Shown piece after piece: positions 16,807 to 25,550 of a stretch of 64,000 nucleotides of DNA. Under the pieces are notes generated by a model. It did no database searches. It was not told the origin of the DNA and saw only the letters and a list, made by a program, of their open reading frames with translations. How positions within the stretch are numbered: the first letter of the stretch is position 1; each line of letters starts with the position of its first letter. The stretch is from a bacterium (GTDB lineage: Bacteria > Desulfobacterota > Binatia > HRBIN30 > CADEER01), in NCBI GenBank assembly GCA_019637795.1, contig JAHBUY010000008.1:248001-312000 (forward strand), read 5' to 3'. The position numbers were made by a program, and so were the translations under genes.

Positions 16807-17754
16807 ATGATGCAGCTCATTCCCTCCAACACGCGCTTCGACTTCGTCGGCTCGCGCAAGACGGCGCTGACGATCTCGCTGATCCTCACCCTCATCAGCA
16901 TCGGGCTGATGGTCTTCCGCGGGCCGAAGATGGGCATCGACTTCGCCGGCGGTTCGCTGGTGCAGGTGCGCTTCAAGACGCCGACCGAGGTCGAAACCCT
17001 GCGGCAGTCGCTGCGCGCCGCGGGCTTCGAGGCGGTCGACATCCAGGACATGGGGCGGGACCGGACGGACTTCCTGATCCGGGTGCCGATGGCGGCGGAC
17101 GACACCGAGTCGCGCACCAAGAAGGTGACCGGCGCGTTGCAGGACGCCTTCGGCGTCGATCAGGTGGAGGTGTTGCGCGTCGAGTCGGTGGGGCCGCGGG
17201 TCGGCGAGACGCTGCGCAGCAAGGCGATCTGGGCGGTGCTCTTCTCGACGCTGATGATGGGCGTCTACATCTGGGCGCGCTTCGAGTGGCGCTACGGCGT
17301 CGGCGCGGTGATCGCGCTGTTGCACGACACCATCATGACCATCGGCTTCCTGATCGCGTTCGGCTACGAGTTCGACCTGACCATCGTCGCCGCCCTGCTG
17401 ACCGTGGTCGGCTTCTCGGTGAACGACACCGTCATCGTGTCCGACCGGATACGCGAGAACCGGCGCAAGGACCGGCGCACCTCGCTCGCCGAGCTCATCA
17501 ACCTGAGCGTCAACGAGACCCTGAGTCGGACCATTCTCACGTCCGGCACGGCGATCCTGGTCACGCTGTCGCTGTTTCTGCTCGGCGGCCCGGTGATCCA
17601 CGGCTTCGCCTTCGCGCTGCTCGTCGGCTTCACGGTCGGCACCTATTCGTCGATCTTCATCGCCGCGCCGGTGGTGCTGTACTTCGAGCGCGCGCCATCG
17701 GCCGCGCCGGAAGCGCGCGGACGGCAATCGGCGCCGGCGGCGCGGCGCACCTGA
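16807..17754 (+). CDS. secF: Protein translocase subunit SecF
   Basis: A 315 aa SecF, a single six-helix RND half. Landmarks are MGIDFAGGSLVQVRF, VGPRVGETLR, GFSVNDTVIVSDRIREN, TILTSGTAILVTLSLF and GTYSSIFIAAPVVL. Partner of SecD. ATG 16807 and ATG 16810 are adjacent; both give the same protein within one residue. The last gene of the yajC-secDF run; recJ follows after 52 bp. Confidence 0.97.
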   Translation: MMQLIPSNTRFDFVGSRKTALTISLILTLISIGLMVFRGPKMGIDFAGGSLVQVRFKTPTEVETLRQSLRAAGFEAVDIQDMGRDRTDFLIRVPMAADDTESRTKKVTGALQDAFGVDQVEVLRVESVGPRVGETLRSKAIWAVLFSTLMMGVYIWARFEWRYGVGAVIALLHDTIMTIGFLIAFGYEFDLTIVAALLTVVGFSVNDTVIVSDRIRENRRKDRRTSLAELINLSVNETLSRTILTSGTAILVTLSLFLLGGPVIHGFAFALLVGFTVGTYSSIFIAAPVVLYFERAPSAAPEARGRQSAPAARRT

Positions 17755-17806
17755 GGCCGGCGATGCGGCGGCGGGGGAGGCGGGACGCGGGGCGGCGGCG
17801 CGCGAG

Positions 17807-19540
17807 ATGAGCCGCCTGCGCCGCTGGCGCCTGACGCCGCAGCATGACGGCGGCGCGGCCCTGGCCGCCGCCCTCGGCGTCTCGCCGCTGCTCGGCCAAC
17901 TGCTGGTCAATCGCGGCATCGCCGAGCCGGCGCAGGCCGGCGATTTTCTCGACGCCCGCCTCGACCAGCACCTGCGCTCGCCGATGCTCTTCCGCGACAT
18001 GCCGCGGGCGAGCGAGCGGCTGGTGGATGCGCTCGGGCGCGGCGAGCGCATCGGCATCTACGGCGACTACGACGTCGACGGGGTCAGTGGCAGCGCCCTC
18101 CTGCTGCGCTTCCTGCGTTCGGTCGGCGCCAGCCCGGAGCCGATCGTCCACATTCCGCATCGCCTGCGCGAGGGCTACGGGCTCGGCGCCACCGGCATCG
18201 AGCGGCTGGCGGCGGCGGGGGCGCGGGTGATGATCACGGTCGACTGCGGTGCGGTCAGCCATGGCGAGATCGCGCTCGCCAACGCCCGCGGCATGGACGT
18301 CATCGTCTGCGATCACCATCAGGTCGCCGAGACCCGGCCGCCGGCGCTGGCGGTGATCAATCCGATCGAGCGGGACGCCGGCTTTCCGTTCTCCGGGCTG
18401 TGCGGCGCCGGCGTCGCCTTCTACCTGGCGCTGGGAGTGCGCATGCGCCTGCGCGAGCGGGGCGGTCCGGTGCCGGACGTGCGCCGCCTCCTCGACCTGG
18501 TGGCGTTGGGAACGCTCGCCGACCTGGTGCCGGTGGTGGAGGAGAACCGGGTGCTGGTGAAGTACGGCCTGCGCGAGCTGGCGACCAGCGATCACCCCGG
18601 GATCACGGCGCTCAAACGCGTCGCCGGCGTGTCGCAGCTCAACAGCAGCGCGGTCGGCTTCCGCCTGGCGCCCCGTCTCAATGCCGGCGGGCGCCTGGAC
18701 GACGCCACGCGCTCGCTCGCCCTGCTGACCACCGCGGACGGTGCGGAGGCCGACCGTCTGGCGACGGCGCTCGACGAGGAGAATCGCGCCCGTCAGGCGA
18801 TCGAGCGCGAGATGGTGGACGAGGCGGTGGCGCAGATCGAAGCCGCCGGCGGCCTCGGCGAGCGGCGCAGCGTGGTGCTGGCGTCGCCGGTCTTCCACCC
18901 CGGGGTGGTCGGCATCGTCGCCTCGCGCATCGTCGAGCGCCATTACCGGCCGACGGTGCTGATCGCCGCCGAGGACGGTGGCATCGGGCGCGGCTCGGGG
19001 CGCAGCATCGCCGGGGTCGACCTCTACGGCGCGCTGGCCAGTTGCCGCGACCTCCTGGAGCGATTCGGCGGCCACCGCATGGCCGCCGGCCTCAGCATCC
19101 GCCTGGAGCGCGTGCCGGCGCTGGCCGAGCGGTTCGAGGCCGCGATCGCGGCGCGGACGACGGCGGAGGACTTCGTGCCCCGGGTACGGGTCGATTGCGA
19201 GCTGCCGCTGCGCGCCGTCGACGCCGGCTGCCTCGCCGATCTGGCCCGCCTCGAGCCCTTCGGAACCAGCAATCCGGAACCCCTGTTTCTCACCCGCAAC
19301 GTGCGGGTGCGCGACCGACGGATCGTCGGCGAGCAGCATCTGAAACTGGTGCTGGAACAGGACGGGCGGACGGTCCGCGCCATCGGCTTCGGCATGGGTG
19401 ATCTCTCCGTCGCCGCCGGGGATCAACTCGACGTCGTCTATGGCATCATGGCGAACGAGTGGAACGGTAATACATCCGCGGAGTTACGGCTCCGCGACCT
19501 GCGCCCGGCCGGCGCCGGCCGACCTGCAACCCTACCTTGA
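17807..19540 (+). CDS. recJ: Single-stranded-DNA-specific exonuclease RecJ
   Basis: A 577 aa RecJ. DHH-family metal motifs are YGDYDVDGVSG, TVDCGAVSHGE and IVCDHHQV. The connecting helix and LAPRLNAGGRLDDA follow, then the DHHA1 domain with VVGIVASRIVE, GRSIAGVDLY and FGGHRMAAG, and a C-terminal OB fold. It degrades single-stranded DNA 5' to 3' in recombination and mismatch repair. The gene end overlaps a candidate promoter for the small HTH gene. Confidence 0.96.
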   Translation: MSRLRRWRLTPQHDGGAALAAALGVSPLLGQLLVNRGIAEPAQAGDFLDARLDQHLRSPMLFRDMPRASERLVDALGRGERIGIYGDYDVDGVSGSALLLRFLRSVGASPEPIVHIPHRLREGYGLGATGIERLAAAGARVMITVDCGAVSHGEIALANARGMDVIVCDHHQVAETRPPALAVINPIERDAGFPFSGLCGAGVAFYLALGVRMRLRERGGPVPDVRRLLDLVALGTLADLVPVVEENRVLVKYGLRELATSDHPGITALKRVAGVSQLNSSAVGFRLAPRLNAGGRLDDATRSLALLTTADGAEADRLATALDEENRARQAIEREMVDEAVAQIEAAGGLGERRSVVLASPVFHPGVVGIVASRIVERHYRPTVLIAAEDGGIGRGSGRSIAGVDLYGALASCRDLLERFGGHRMAAGLSIRLERVPALAERFEAAIAARTTAEDFVPRVRVDCELPLRAVDAGCLADLARLEPFGTSNPEPLFLTRNVRVRDRRIVGEQHLKLVLEQDGRTVRAIGFGMGDLSVAAGDQLDVVYGIMANEWNGNTSAELRLRDLRPAGAGRPATLP

Positions 19541-19566
19541 CTGCGATAACACAACGGTGTTATCGA
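19537..19566 (+). promoter_or_regulatory. Candidate promoter with embedded palindromic operator
   Basis: TTGACT (19537-19542) and TATCGA (19561-19566) are 18 bp apart. Between and overlapping them lies the perfect 8-bp inverted repeat GATAACAC-AACG-GTGTTATC (19545-19564). A dyad in the spacer is a typical repressor site; an alternative is a small hairpin ending recJ transcription. The downstream HTH protein is a candidate ligand. Confidence 0.45.
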
Positions 19567-19609
19567 CCTGCCCTCTCCGCTACATCCTGACCGAGGTAGG
19601 ACAGCACGC

Positions 19610-19798
19610 ATGGAACGCGACGACGCGATGCTCAACAGCAAGGAGGTCGCGCACCTCCTCGACCTCAGTCCGGACACCGTCAACGAGTACGCTCGCAAGA
19701 GCATCCTCCCCGCCGTCAAGAAGGGCCGGCAGTGGCGATTCCGTCGCCGTGACATCGCGTCGTTCAAGCGGCAGCTTCGCGGCTTGACCGCCGCGTAG
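19610..19798 (+). CDS. Small helix-turn-helix DNA-binding protein (excisionase/MerR-like)
   Basis: A 62 aa protein, almost entirely one winged-HTH domain of the excisionase-family type: LNSKEVAHLLDLSPDTVNEY followed by the wing GRQWRFRRRDI. It probably binds DNA as a small regulator. No integrase or phage gene is nearby, so a free-standing regulator is more likely than a true excisionase. Its candidate promoter carries a palindrome at 19545-19564, suggesting autoregulation. Start ATG 19610; ATG 19628 is possible. Confidence 0.75.
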   Translation: MERDDAMLNSKEVAHLLDLSPDTVNEYARKSILPAVKKGRQWRFRRRDIASFKRQLRGLTAA

Positions 19799-19840
19799 GC
19801 ATCGACCGGATCCGACGGCTGTTCGCCGCAAGGAGTGCCC

Positions 19841-20506
19841 ATGCCTTCCCTCGAGAGCACTACGCACGCCCACGAGAGCAAGCTCTACTACGAGTTCTCG
19901 CACCTCTACGACCTGGTTTTCGCCCGCTACTTCTACCCACGCATCGCGGCGACGATCCGGGCGCTCGACATTCCGCCGGGAGCGAAGGTGCTGGAGGTCG
20001 GCGTGGGCACGGGGATGGCGCTGTCGGTGTACCCGCGCCACTGCCAGGTGACCGGCGTCGATCTGGCGCCCGAGATGCTCGAGCACGCGCAGGAGCGCAT
20101 CGACCGCAACGGCTGGCGGCACGTGCAGGTCATGGAAGGCGATGCGATGGACCTGACGCTGCCCGACGATACCTTCGACTACGTCACCGCGTTCCACGTC
20201 GTCAGCGTGGTGCCCGACGCGCGGCGCATGATGGCCGAGGTGCAACGGGTGTGTAAGCCGAACGGCACCATCGTCGTCATCAACCACTTCCGCAGCGACA
20301 AGCCGGCCCTGGCCGCCATGGACCGCCGGCTGGAACCGATCACCCGTCGGTGGGGATGGCACACGCTCGGCCGCGACGAGGTGTTCAATGGCCTGCCCAT
20401 CGCCCTCGAGCGGGTCTACAAGACCTCCCGCTATTCGCTGTTCACCGTCGTGGTGGCGCGCAACCTGAAGGATGCGCCGGCCGCCGCGGTCAGTGCCGCG
20501 ACCTGA
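19841..20506 (+). CDS. Class I SAM methyltransferase, PmtA-like (phospholipid N-methyltransferase candidate)
   Basis: A 221 aa Rossmann methyltransferase. The SAM-binding motif is VLEVGVGTGMAL, then GVDLAPEML, GDAMDLTLPDDTFDYV and VVINHFRS. The N-terminal YYEFSHLYDLVF and the late NHF motif resemble the PmtA/phosphatidylethanolamine N-methyltransferase group. That would make phosphatidylcholine, but quinone or other lipid methylation cannot be excluded. ATG 19841 is preceded by AAGGAG (19830-19835), which selects it over GTG 19835. Overlaps the convergent gene by 17 bp. Confidence 0.8.
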   Translation: MPSLESTTHAHESKLYYEFSHLYDLVFARYFYPRIAATIRALDIPPGAKVLEVGVGTGMALSVYPRHCQVTGVDLAPEMLEHAQERIDRNGWRHVQVMEGDAMDLTLPDDTFDYVTAFHVVSVVPDARRMMAEVQRVCKPNGTIVVINHFRSDKPALAAMDRRLEPITRRWGWHTLGRDEVFNGLPIALERVYKTSRYSLFTVVVARNLKDAPAAAVSAAT

Positions 20507-21074
20507 CGTCCGGCGCGTAGGGCACGATGCCGCGGCGCAGGAGCCATTGGGCATCCTGGGCACCGCGGGTGCGCAGCCAGCGGGTGTAGACCCGCACCGT
20601 CTGCACGTCGCCGCGGAACATCTCCTCGAAGCTGAGCTCGGAGAGCACGCGCACGAAGTCGGGGAAGCGTGCGGCGATCTCGCCGAAGATGTCGCCGCGG
20701 GGGGCGCGATCGCCCGGCGCCATCGCTGCCAGTTGGTGATAGGCGAGGCGGCCGAGCCGCATGTAATAATCGGTCGACACCGCGCGCCGCTCGAGGCTCT
20801 CCATGAACACGCCGGAGAGGAAGAGGGCGGTGTCGCCGACGTGGCGTAGTGCCGCCACCCGCTGCGGCCGCGGATGCTGGAAGGACTCCAGGTAGGCGAG
20901 GGCGAGTGGGCGGTCGTCCCAGTCGGGGCCCGGCTTGGCGAAGCGTTCCAGCAGGCTGACCAGGTAGTGCTCGGTGGGCTCGCTCGACTCCACCTCGTGG
21001 GTCCGCATCGCGCCGCGCAGCACCTCGCGGAAGAACTCGGTCAGGGTGTGGCGGATCAGGGTGGACTGGGTCAT
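20490..21074 (-). CDS. Conserved hypothetical protein, unknown function
   Basis: A 194 aa soluble, helix-rich protein with no recognised domain. Visible features are the aromatic/charged N-terminus (TLTEFFREVLRGAM), a conserved-looking FLSGVFMESLERR segment, YYMRLGRLAYHQLA in the middle and FPDFVRVLSELS. No signal peptide or transmembrane helix. Its 3' end overlaps the methyltransferase gene by 17 bp on the opposite strand. Monocistronic and divergent from ctpA. Confidence 0.7.
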   Translation of the reverse strand: MTQSTLIRHTLTEFFREVLRGAMRTHEVESSEPTEHYLVSLLERFAKPGPDWDDRPLALAYLESFQHPRPQRVAALRHVGDTALFLSGVFMESLERRAVSTDYYMRLGRLAYHQLAAMAPGDRAPRGDIFGEIAARFPDFVRVLSELSFEEMFRGDVQTVRVYTRWLRTRGAQDAQWLLRRGIVPYAPDVRSRH

Positions 21075-21283
21075 CCGGCACCCTGGCGTACCGGGACCGT
21101 CCCGACGCGTGTTGCAACCCCACCCGCCCCAGGAGGTGGTCCTTCGCGACCCATCCTCACGATGAGAATCTTCTGTGACGCCGGCGTCCTAAAGCAAGGC
21201 CTTTCTGCTTCCCGGAAGGCGCGGATCACGCGCCCGCGGGCTCGTGGCCGTCCACCGCCGTCGCCCACGCGCCCGATATCGAA

Positions 21284-21312
21284 TTGGCGCAATCGATCGC
21301 CTACGTTATAGT
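21284..21312 (+). promoter_or_regulatory. Sigma70-like promoter for ctpA
   Basis: TTGGCG (21284-21289), a 17-bp spacer and TATAGT (21307-21312). The start site would be near 21319, followed by GGAGG (21323-21327) and GTG 21338. This arrangement excludes the longer in-frame start at 21284. Confidence 0.55.
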
Positions 21313-21337
21313 GCACAGAACCGGAGGCACTCCCCAC

Positions 21338-22678
21338 GTGAGACAACGTGCAGGCATTTCGCTCTTTCTCCTGGTCGTCTGCGGCACGCTGCTGATCAGC
21401 AGTTGGCTGGCGCGCCAGGTGTCCGCGGTCAGCCGCGACGCGTACCAGAACATCGAATCGTTCGCGAACGTGCTGACCATGGTGCAGAAGAACTACGTCG
21501 ACGAGGTCGGCACCGACAAGCTGATCGACGGCGCGATCAACGGCATGCTCGCTTCGCTCGATCCCCACAGCGCCTATCTCAGCCCCGACCTCTACAAGGA
21601 GCTGCAGGTCGACACCCGCGGCAGCTTCGGTGGCCTCGGCATCGAGATCACCCAGCGCAACGGGGTGCTGACGGTGGTCTCGCCGATCGAGGACACGCCC
21701 GCGTTCCGGGCCGGCGTGCGCTCCGGCGATCAGATCATCAAGATCGACAAGGACTTCACCAAGGACATGACGCTCATGGAGGCGGTGAAGCTGATGCGCG
21801 GTCCGGAAGGCACGCCGATCAAGCTCACGCTGCGCCGCGAGCACGCGCCCGACTGGATCACCCTGACGCTCAAACGCGAGATCATCCAGATCAAGAGCGT
21901 GAAGGCGCGGGTGCTCGAGCCACACTACGGCTACCTGCGCATCACCCAGTTCCAGGAGCGCACCGAGCACGACGCCAAGGCGGCGTTGCAGCAGCTCGAA
22001 AAGGAGTCCGGCGGCCTGCAGGGGCTGGTGCTCGACCTGCGCAACAACCCCGGCGGCCTGCTGTCGCAGGCGGTGAAGGTCTCCGACCTGTTTCTCGACT
22101 CCGGGCTGGTCGTCTACACCGAGGGCCGCCTCGAGAACCAGGAACAGAAGTTCTACGCCCACAAGGGGCCCATCGCGGAGGATTTCCCGATGATCGTGCT
22201 GGTCAACGGCGGCAGCGCCAGCGCCTCGGAGATCGTCGCCGGCGCGCTGCAGGATCACAAGCGGGCGCTGGTGCTCGGCACCCAGACCTTCGGCAAGGGT
22301 TCGGTGCAGACCATCCTGCCGCTGGCCGACGGCGACGCCGCGATCCGCCTGACCACGGCGCGCTACTACACCCCCAACGGGCGCTCGATCCAGGCGACCG
22401 GCATCACGCCGGACATCGTCATGGAGCTGCAACCGGCGGCGGCGCAGCAGAACGCGGCGCCGGAGGGGCTGGAACCGATCCGCGAGCGCAACCTCCCGGG
22501 ACATCTCGAGCATCCGTCGCTGGAGGGGCAGGAGGAGCCGGCGCCGGAGCAGGGCGGCGGCGCGGCGAACGATGCCATGCCGGGTCCCGATGCCGCCGAT
22601 CCGCAGCTCGATCGCGCCCTCGAGCTGCTGAAGAGCTGGAACGTCTTCAAGACGGTCGTCGCGCAGACACAGCCGTAA
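21338..22678 (+). CDS. ctpA: C-terminal processing protease, S41 family
   Basis: A 446 aa periplasmic protease. An N-terminal membrane anchor/signal (about 6-22) precedes the S41 N-domain. The PDZ domain (about 85-165) has GSFGGLGIEI and FRAGVRSGDQIIKID. The catalytic core has NNPGGLL, the serine in GGSASASEIVAGAL and the lysine in TFGKGSVQT. It trims exported proteins or cell-wall hydrolases. The C-terminal 70 residues are low-complexity. GTG 21338 was chosen from its GGAGG and upstream promoter. The YibQ-like gene follows after 44 bp. Confidence 0.95.
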   Translation: MRQRAGISLFLLVVCGTLLISSWLARQVSAVSRDAYQNIESFANVLTMVQKNYVDEVGTDKLIDGAINGMLASLDPHSAYLSPDLYKELQVDTRGSFGGLGIEITQRNGVLTVVSPIEDTPAFRAGVRSGDQIIKIDKDFTKDMTLMEAVKLMRGPEGTPIKLTLRREHAPDWITLTLKREIIQIKSVKARVLEPHYGYLRITQFQERTEHDAKAALQQLEKESGGLQGLVLDLRNNPGGLLSQAVKVSDLFLDSGLVVYTEGRLENQEQKFYAHKGPIAEDFPMIVLVNGGSASASEIVAGALQDHKRALVLGTQTFGKGSVQTILPLADGDAAIRLTTARYYTPNGRSIQATGITPDIVMELQPAAAQQNAAPEGLEPIRERNLPGHLEHPSLEGQEEPAPEQGGGAANDAMPGPDAADPQLDRALELLKSWNVFKTVVAQTQP

Positions 22679-22722
22679 GCGCCGGTCGCGCGCGACGGAA
22701 CGCCGGCCGCGAGGCGATCGAC

Positions 22723-23943
22723 ATGGCCCTGCGCGGCGACCGTCCGCCGATCGGCATCGCCTGGATCGTCACCTGGCCGCTCAGCGCCGTGCTGGCGGCC
22801 GCGGTGTTCCTGAGCGCGTCCGAGCTCCAGCACTCGTTCCGCAGCACGGAAGCGGCGGCGCCGCGCGAGACCAGCGGCGAATGGAACGCGCGCCTGCCGG
22901 CGCGCATTGCCGCGGTCGACGCCGCCCTGCGCAAGAGCCCGCTCCGCCTGGCGGCGCCGATCGAGGACGAGCGCGGCGCTGGGCCGCTGCGCTTCAAGCA
23001 TCGCACCTACGAGATCCAACTGACGCGCGCCGAACAGGCGCGCGCCGAGGCGGCGATCGACGCGGTGCGCGCCGCCGATCCCGGTCTGGTGCTGCGCACG
23101 GTGCAGAACGCCGACGACACCGAGGTGCGGATCGGCATCGACGGCCTCGAGATCTCGGCGGTCCGCTTTCTGTGGCGGGAGAACCCGCGGGCGCGACCCC
23201 GGGTGGCGGTCCTGATCGGGCCATTCGGCGACGACCTCCGCCTGGCGCGGCAGGTCATCGAGATGATCGACGCGCCGATCGTGCTCGGCATCGACCCGCG
23301 GCGGCCGTTCGCGGCCCAGGTCGCCGAGCTGGGCGGCATGTTCGAGCGCGAATCGGTACTCGAGTTCCGCGCTCCGCCGCCGCCGCTGCCGACGCCGACC
23401 GCGGGCGAGGACCCCTTCGTGACCCCGCCGCCGCGGCCGCGACCGCCGCCACCGCCCGACCTCGCGGCCGGGCTGAACGCGGTGCCGAAGGCGGTGGCCG
23501 CGGCCTGGATCGGCGATGGTCCCTCGGTGCCCCGAGCCGACCGCGGCCTGCTCACGGCGGCGGAACAGCGCGAGTTGCCCTTCCTCGGTGACCGCGGCGA
23601 CAAGCGGCCGTCGGCGTTGCCGGTGCCGATCGCGCTGGTCGAGGATCCGAAGCGGCCGGAGGCGCTCACCGAACAGCTCCAGAAGGTGGCCGACGCCGCC
23701 CGCAAGTACGGACGCGCGGTGGCGATCGCGGCGCCCACCGACGCGACGATCGACGCCCTGCAGGCGACCCTGCCGCAATGGCGACAGAGCGATCTCGAGG
23801 TGGTGCCGATGTCGGCGCTCGTGGTCGCCGTGGCGGCGACGCCGGTCGCCGAGCCGACGGCGGAGGCGGCGGCGGCCGGTGGCGGCCGCAGGCAGGCGGC
23901 CGCGCCGGCCACGGGGCCGATCGAGGATTCGGAGGCGCACTGA
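22723..23943 (+). CDS. Membrane-anchored protein with degenerate YibQ-like (divergent polysaccharide deacetylase) region
   Basis: A 406 aa protein with an N-terminal transmembrane helix (about 12-35), then a periplasmic region. The segment RPRVAVLIGPFGDDLRLARQ...IDAPIVLGIDPRRPF has the spacing of the DUF610/YibQ divergent polysaccharide deacetylase fold, and ctpA-yibQ adjacency is common. However, the usual catalytic aspartate pair and HLPM motif are not visible. A proline-rich linker (about 220-250) and an alanine-rich tail follow. Possibly a non-catalytic derivative; function is uncertain. Confidence 0.6.
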   Translation: MALRGDRPPIGIAWIVTWPLSAVLAAAVFLSASELQHSFRSTEAAAPRETSGEWNARLPARIAAVDAALRKSPLRLAAPIEDERGAGPLRFKHRTYEIQLTRAEQARAEAAIDAVRAADPGLVLRTVQNADDTEVRIGIDGLEISAVRFLWRENPRARPRVAVLIGPFGDDLRLARQVIEMIDAPIVLGIDPRRPFAAQVAELGGMFERESVLEFRAPPPPLPTPTAGEDPFVTPPPRPRPPPPPDLAAGLNAVPKAVAAAWIGDGPSVPRADRGLLTAAEQRELPFLGDRGDKRPSALPVPIALVEDPKRPEALTEQLQKVADAARKYGRAVAIAAPTDATIDALQATLPQWRQSDLEVVPMSALVVAVAATPVAEPTAEAAAAGGGRRQAAAPATGPIEDSEAH

Positions 23944-24049
23944 GCGGAGGACGGCGCGCGTCGATCGCCACGCCGCTGCCGGCAAGCGGCGGCGCGGCCC
24001 GCGCCGGGGCCGGTGGCACGGCGAGCGGTGCTCTGGTAGGAAGCCCGCG

Positions 24050-25303
24050 ATGCGGGACTCGGTCGCCACCGGGACGCGCGTCCCGGTACTGCGCGTCTCC
24101 GAGCTCAACCGGCTGCTGCGCACCTGCCTGGAGGCCGACGTTCCCGAGGTATGGGTGGCGGGCGAGATCTCCAACCTGAAGGTGCACACCTCGGGGCACT
24201 GCTACTTCCGGCTGAAGGATGCCGACGGGCAGATCGCGGCGGTGATGTTCCGCTCCGCCGCGCGCCTGCTGCGGTTCAAGCCGCAGGACGGGCTCGCCGT
24301 GCTCGCCCACGGACGGGTCAGCATCTACGAGGTGCGCGGGGATCTGCAGCTCTACGTCGACGCCATCGAGCCGCGCGGCGTCGGCGGCGCCCAACTCGCC
24401 CTCGAGCAGCTGAAGCGGCGCCTGGCCGAGGAGGGGCTCTTCGCCAGCGAGCGCAAGCGCCCGCTGCCGTACTGGCCGCGGCGCGTCGGGGTGGTGACGG
24501 CGCTCAGCGGCGCCGCCGTCCACGACATCGTCACCACCCTGCGCGGCCGCCTGCCGGGCGTGCGCGTCGTGCTGCGGCCGGTGCGCGTGCAGGGCGACCT
24601 CGCCGGCGCCGACATCGTGGCGGCCCTGGACGACCTGGGGCGCGAGGCGGAGGTGGACGTCATCATCGTCGGACGCGGCGGCGGGTCGATCGAGGATCTC
24701 TGGGCGTTCAACGAGGAGCGGGTCGCGCGCGCCATCGCCGCCGCGCCGGTGCCGGTCGTCTCGGCGGTCGGCCACGAGATCGACGTCACCCTGGCCGACC
24801 TCGCCGCCGACTGCCGCGCCGCCACGCCGACGGCGGCGGCTGCGATGGTCGTGCCCGAGGCGCGTCAGCTCGCCGCGCTGCTGTCGCGGCGCGCCGATGC
24901 CATGGCGGCGGCGCTGTTGTCGTCGCTGCGCCGCGGCCGCGAGCGGGTGACGGCGCTGGCGCGCCACGTGCGCGATCCGCGGCAGACGCTGGTTCGCCAG
25001 CGCCTGCGCATCGACGAGCTCGCCGACCGCGGCGCCCGGGGCATCGCCGGCACCCTGCGCGCCGCCCGGGCACGGCTGGCGGCCGCCGCCGAGCGGCTGC
25101 AGGCGCTCAGCCCGCTCGCCGTGCTCGAACGCGGCTACGCCATCGCCCATCGCGGCGACGACGGGCAGGTGGTGCGCAGCGCGGCGGAGATCGCGCCCGG
25201 CGACGAGCTGGACGTGCGCTTCCGCCGCGGCGCCGCCCGGGTGCGCGTCGAGCGGGTCGAACAGGAAGGCGGAATCGGGACCGCGACCGGCAGAGGAGGA
25301 TGA
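24050..25303 (+). CDS. xseA: Exodeoxyribonuclease VII large subunit
   Basis: A 417 aa XseA. An N-terminal OB fold (VWVAGEISNLKVHTSGHCYF) precedes the catalytic domain with RRVGVVTALSGAAVHDI, GRGGGSIEDLWAFN, SAVGHEIDVTLAD and DCRAATPTAAA. A long coiled-coil region and the closing LSPLAVLERGYAI motif follow. It degrades single-stranded DNA with XseB, whose gene begins 1 bp after this stop. ATG 24050 agrees with the family start. Confidence 0.96.
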   Translation: MRDSVATGTRVPVLRVSELNRLLRTCLEADVPEVWVAGEISNLKVHTSGHCYFRLKDADGQIAAVMFRSAARLLRFKPQDGLAVLAHGRVSIYEVRGDLQLYVDAIEPRGVGGAQLALEQLKRRLAEEGLFASERKRPLPYWPRRVGVVTALSGAAVHDIVTTLRGRLPGVRVVLRPVRVQGDLAGADIVAALDDLGREAEVDVIIVGRGGGSIEDLWAFNEERVARAIAAAPVPVVSAVGHEIDVTLADLAADCRAATPTAAAAMVVPEARQLAALLSRRADAMAAALLSSLRRGRERVTALARHVRDPRQTLVRQRLRIDELADRGARGIAGTLRAARARLAAAAERLQALSPLAVLERGYAIAHRGDDGQVVRSAAEIAPGDELDVRFRRGAARVRVERVEQEGGIGTATGRGG

Positions 25304-25304
25304 C

Positions 25305-25550
25305 ATGACGACCGACGACGACGAACCGCTGCGCTTCGAGGATGGGATGGCGCAACTGGAGACGCTGGTGGCGCGGCTCGAGGCCGGCGACCTGGCGCTC
25401 GAGGAGGCGCTGCAGGCATTCGAATCCGGCGTCGGGCTGGTCCGGGTGCTCAACGACCAGCTCACGCAGGCCGAGCAGCGGGTCGAGATCCTGACCCGCG
25501 GCGCCGACGGCCAATCGCGCCGGCGCCTGGCGGACGACGACGAGCTGTGA
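25305..25550 (+). CDS. xseB: Exodeoxyribonuclease VII small subunit
   Basis: An 81 aa XseB with the family core FEDGMAQLETLVARLEAGDL followed by a short second helix (EEALQAFESGVGLVRVLN). Several copies coat the XseA coiled coil. It lies directly after xseA, and its stop overlaps the GTG start of the prenyl synthase (GTGA at 25547-25550). Confidence 0.95.
   Translation: MTTDDDEPLRFEDGMAQLETLVARLEAGDLALEEALQAFESGVGLVRVLNDQLTQAEQRVEILTRGADGQSRRRLADDDEL

Noticed and set aside
19610..19798. Prophage or integrative-element excisionase
   Set aside because: No integrase, attachment-site repeat or phage gene was seen within reach; a stand-alone regulator fits better.
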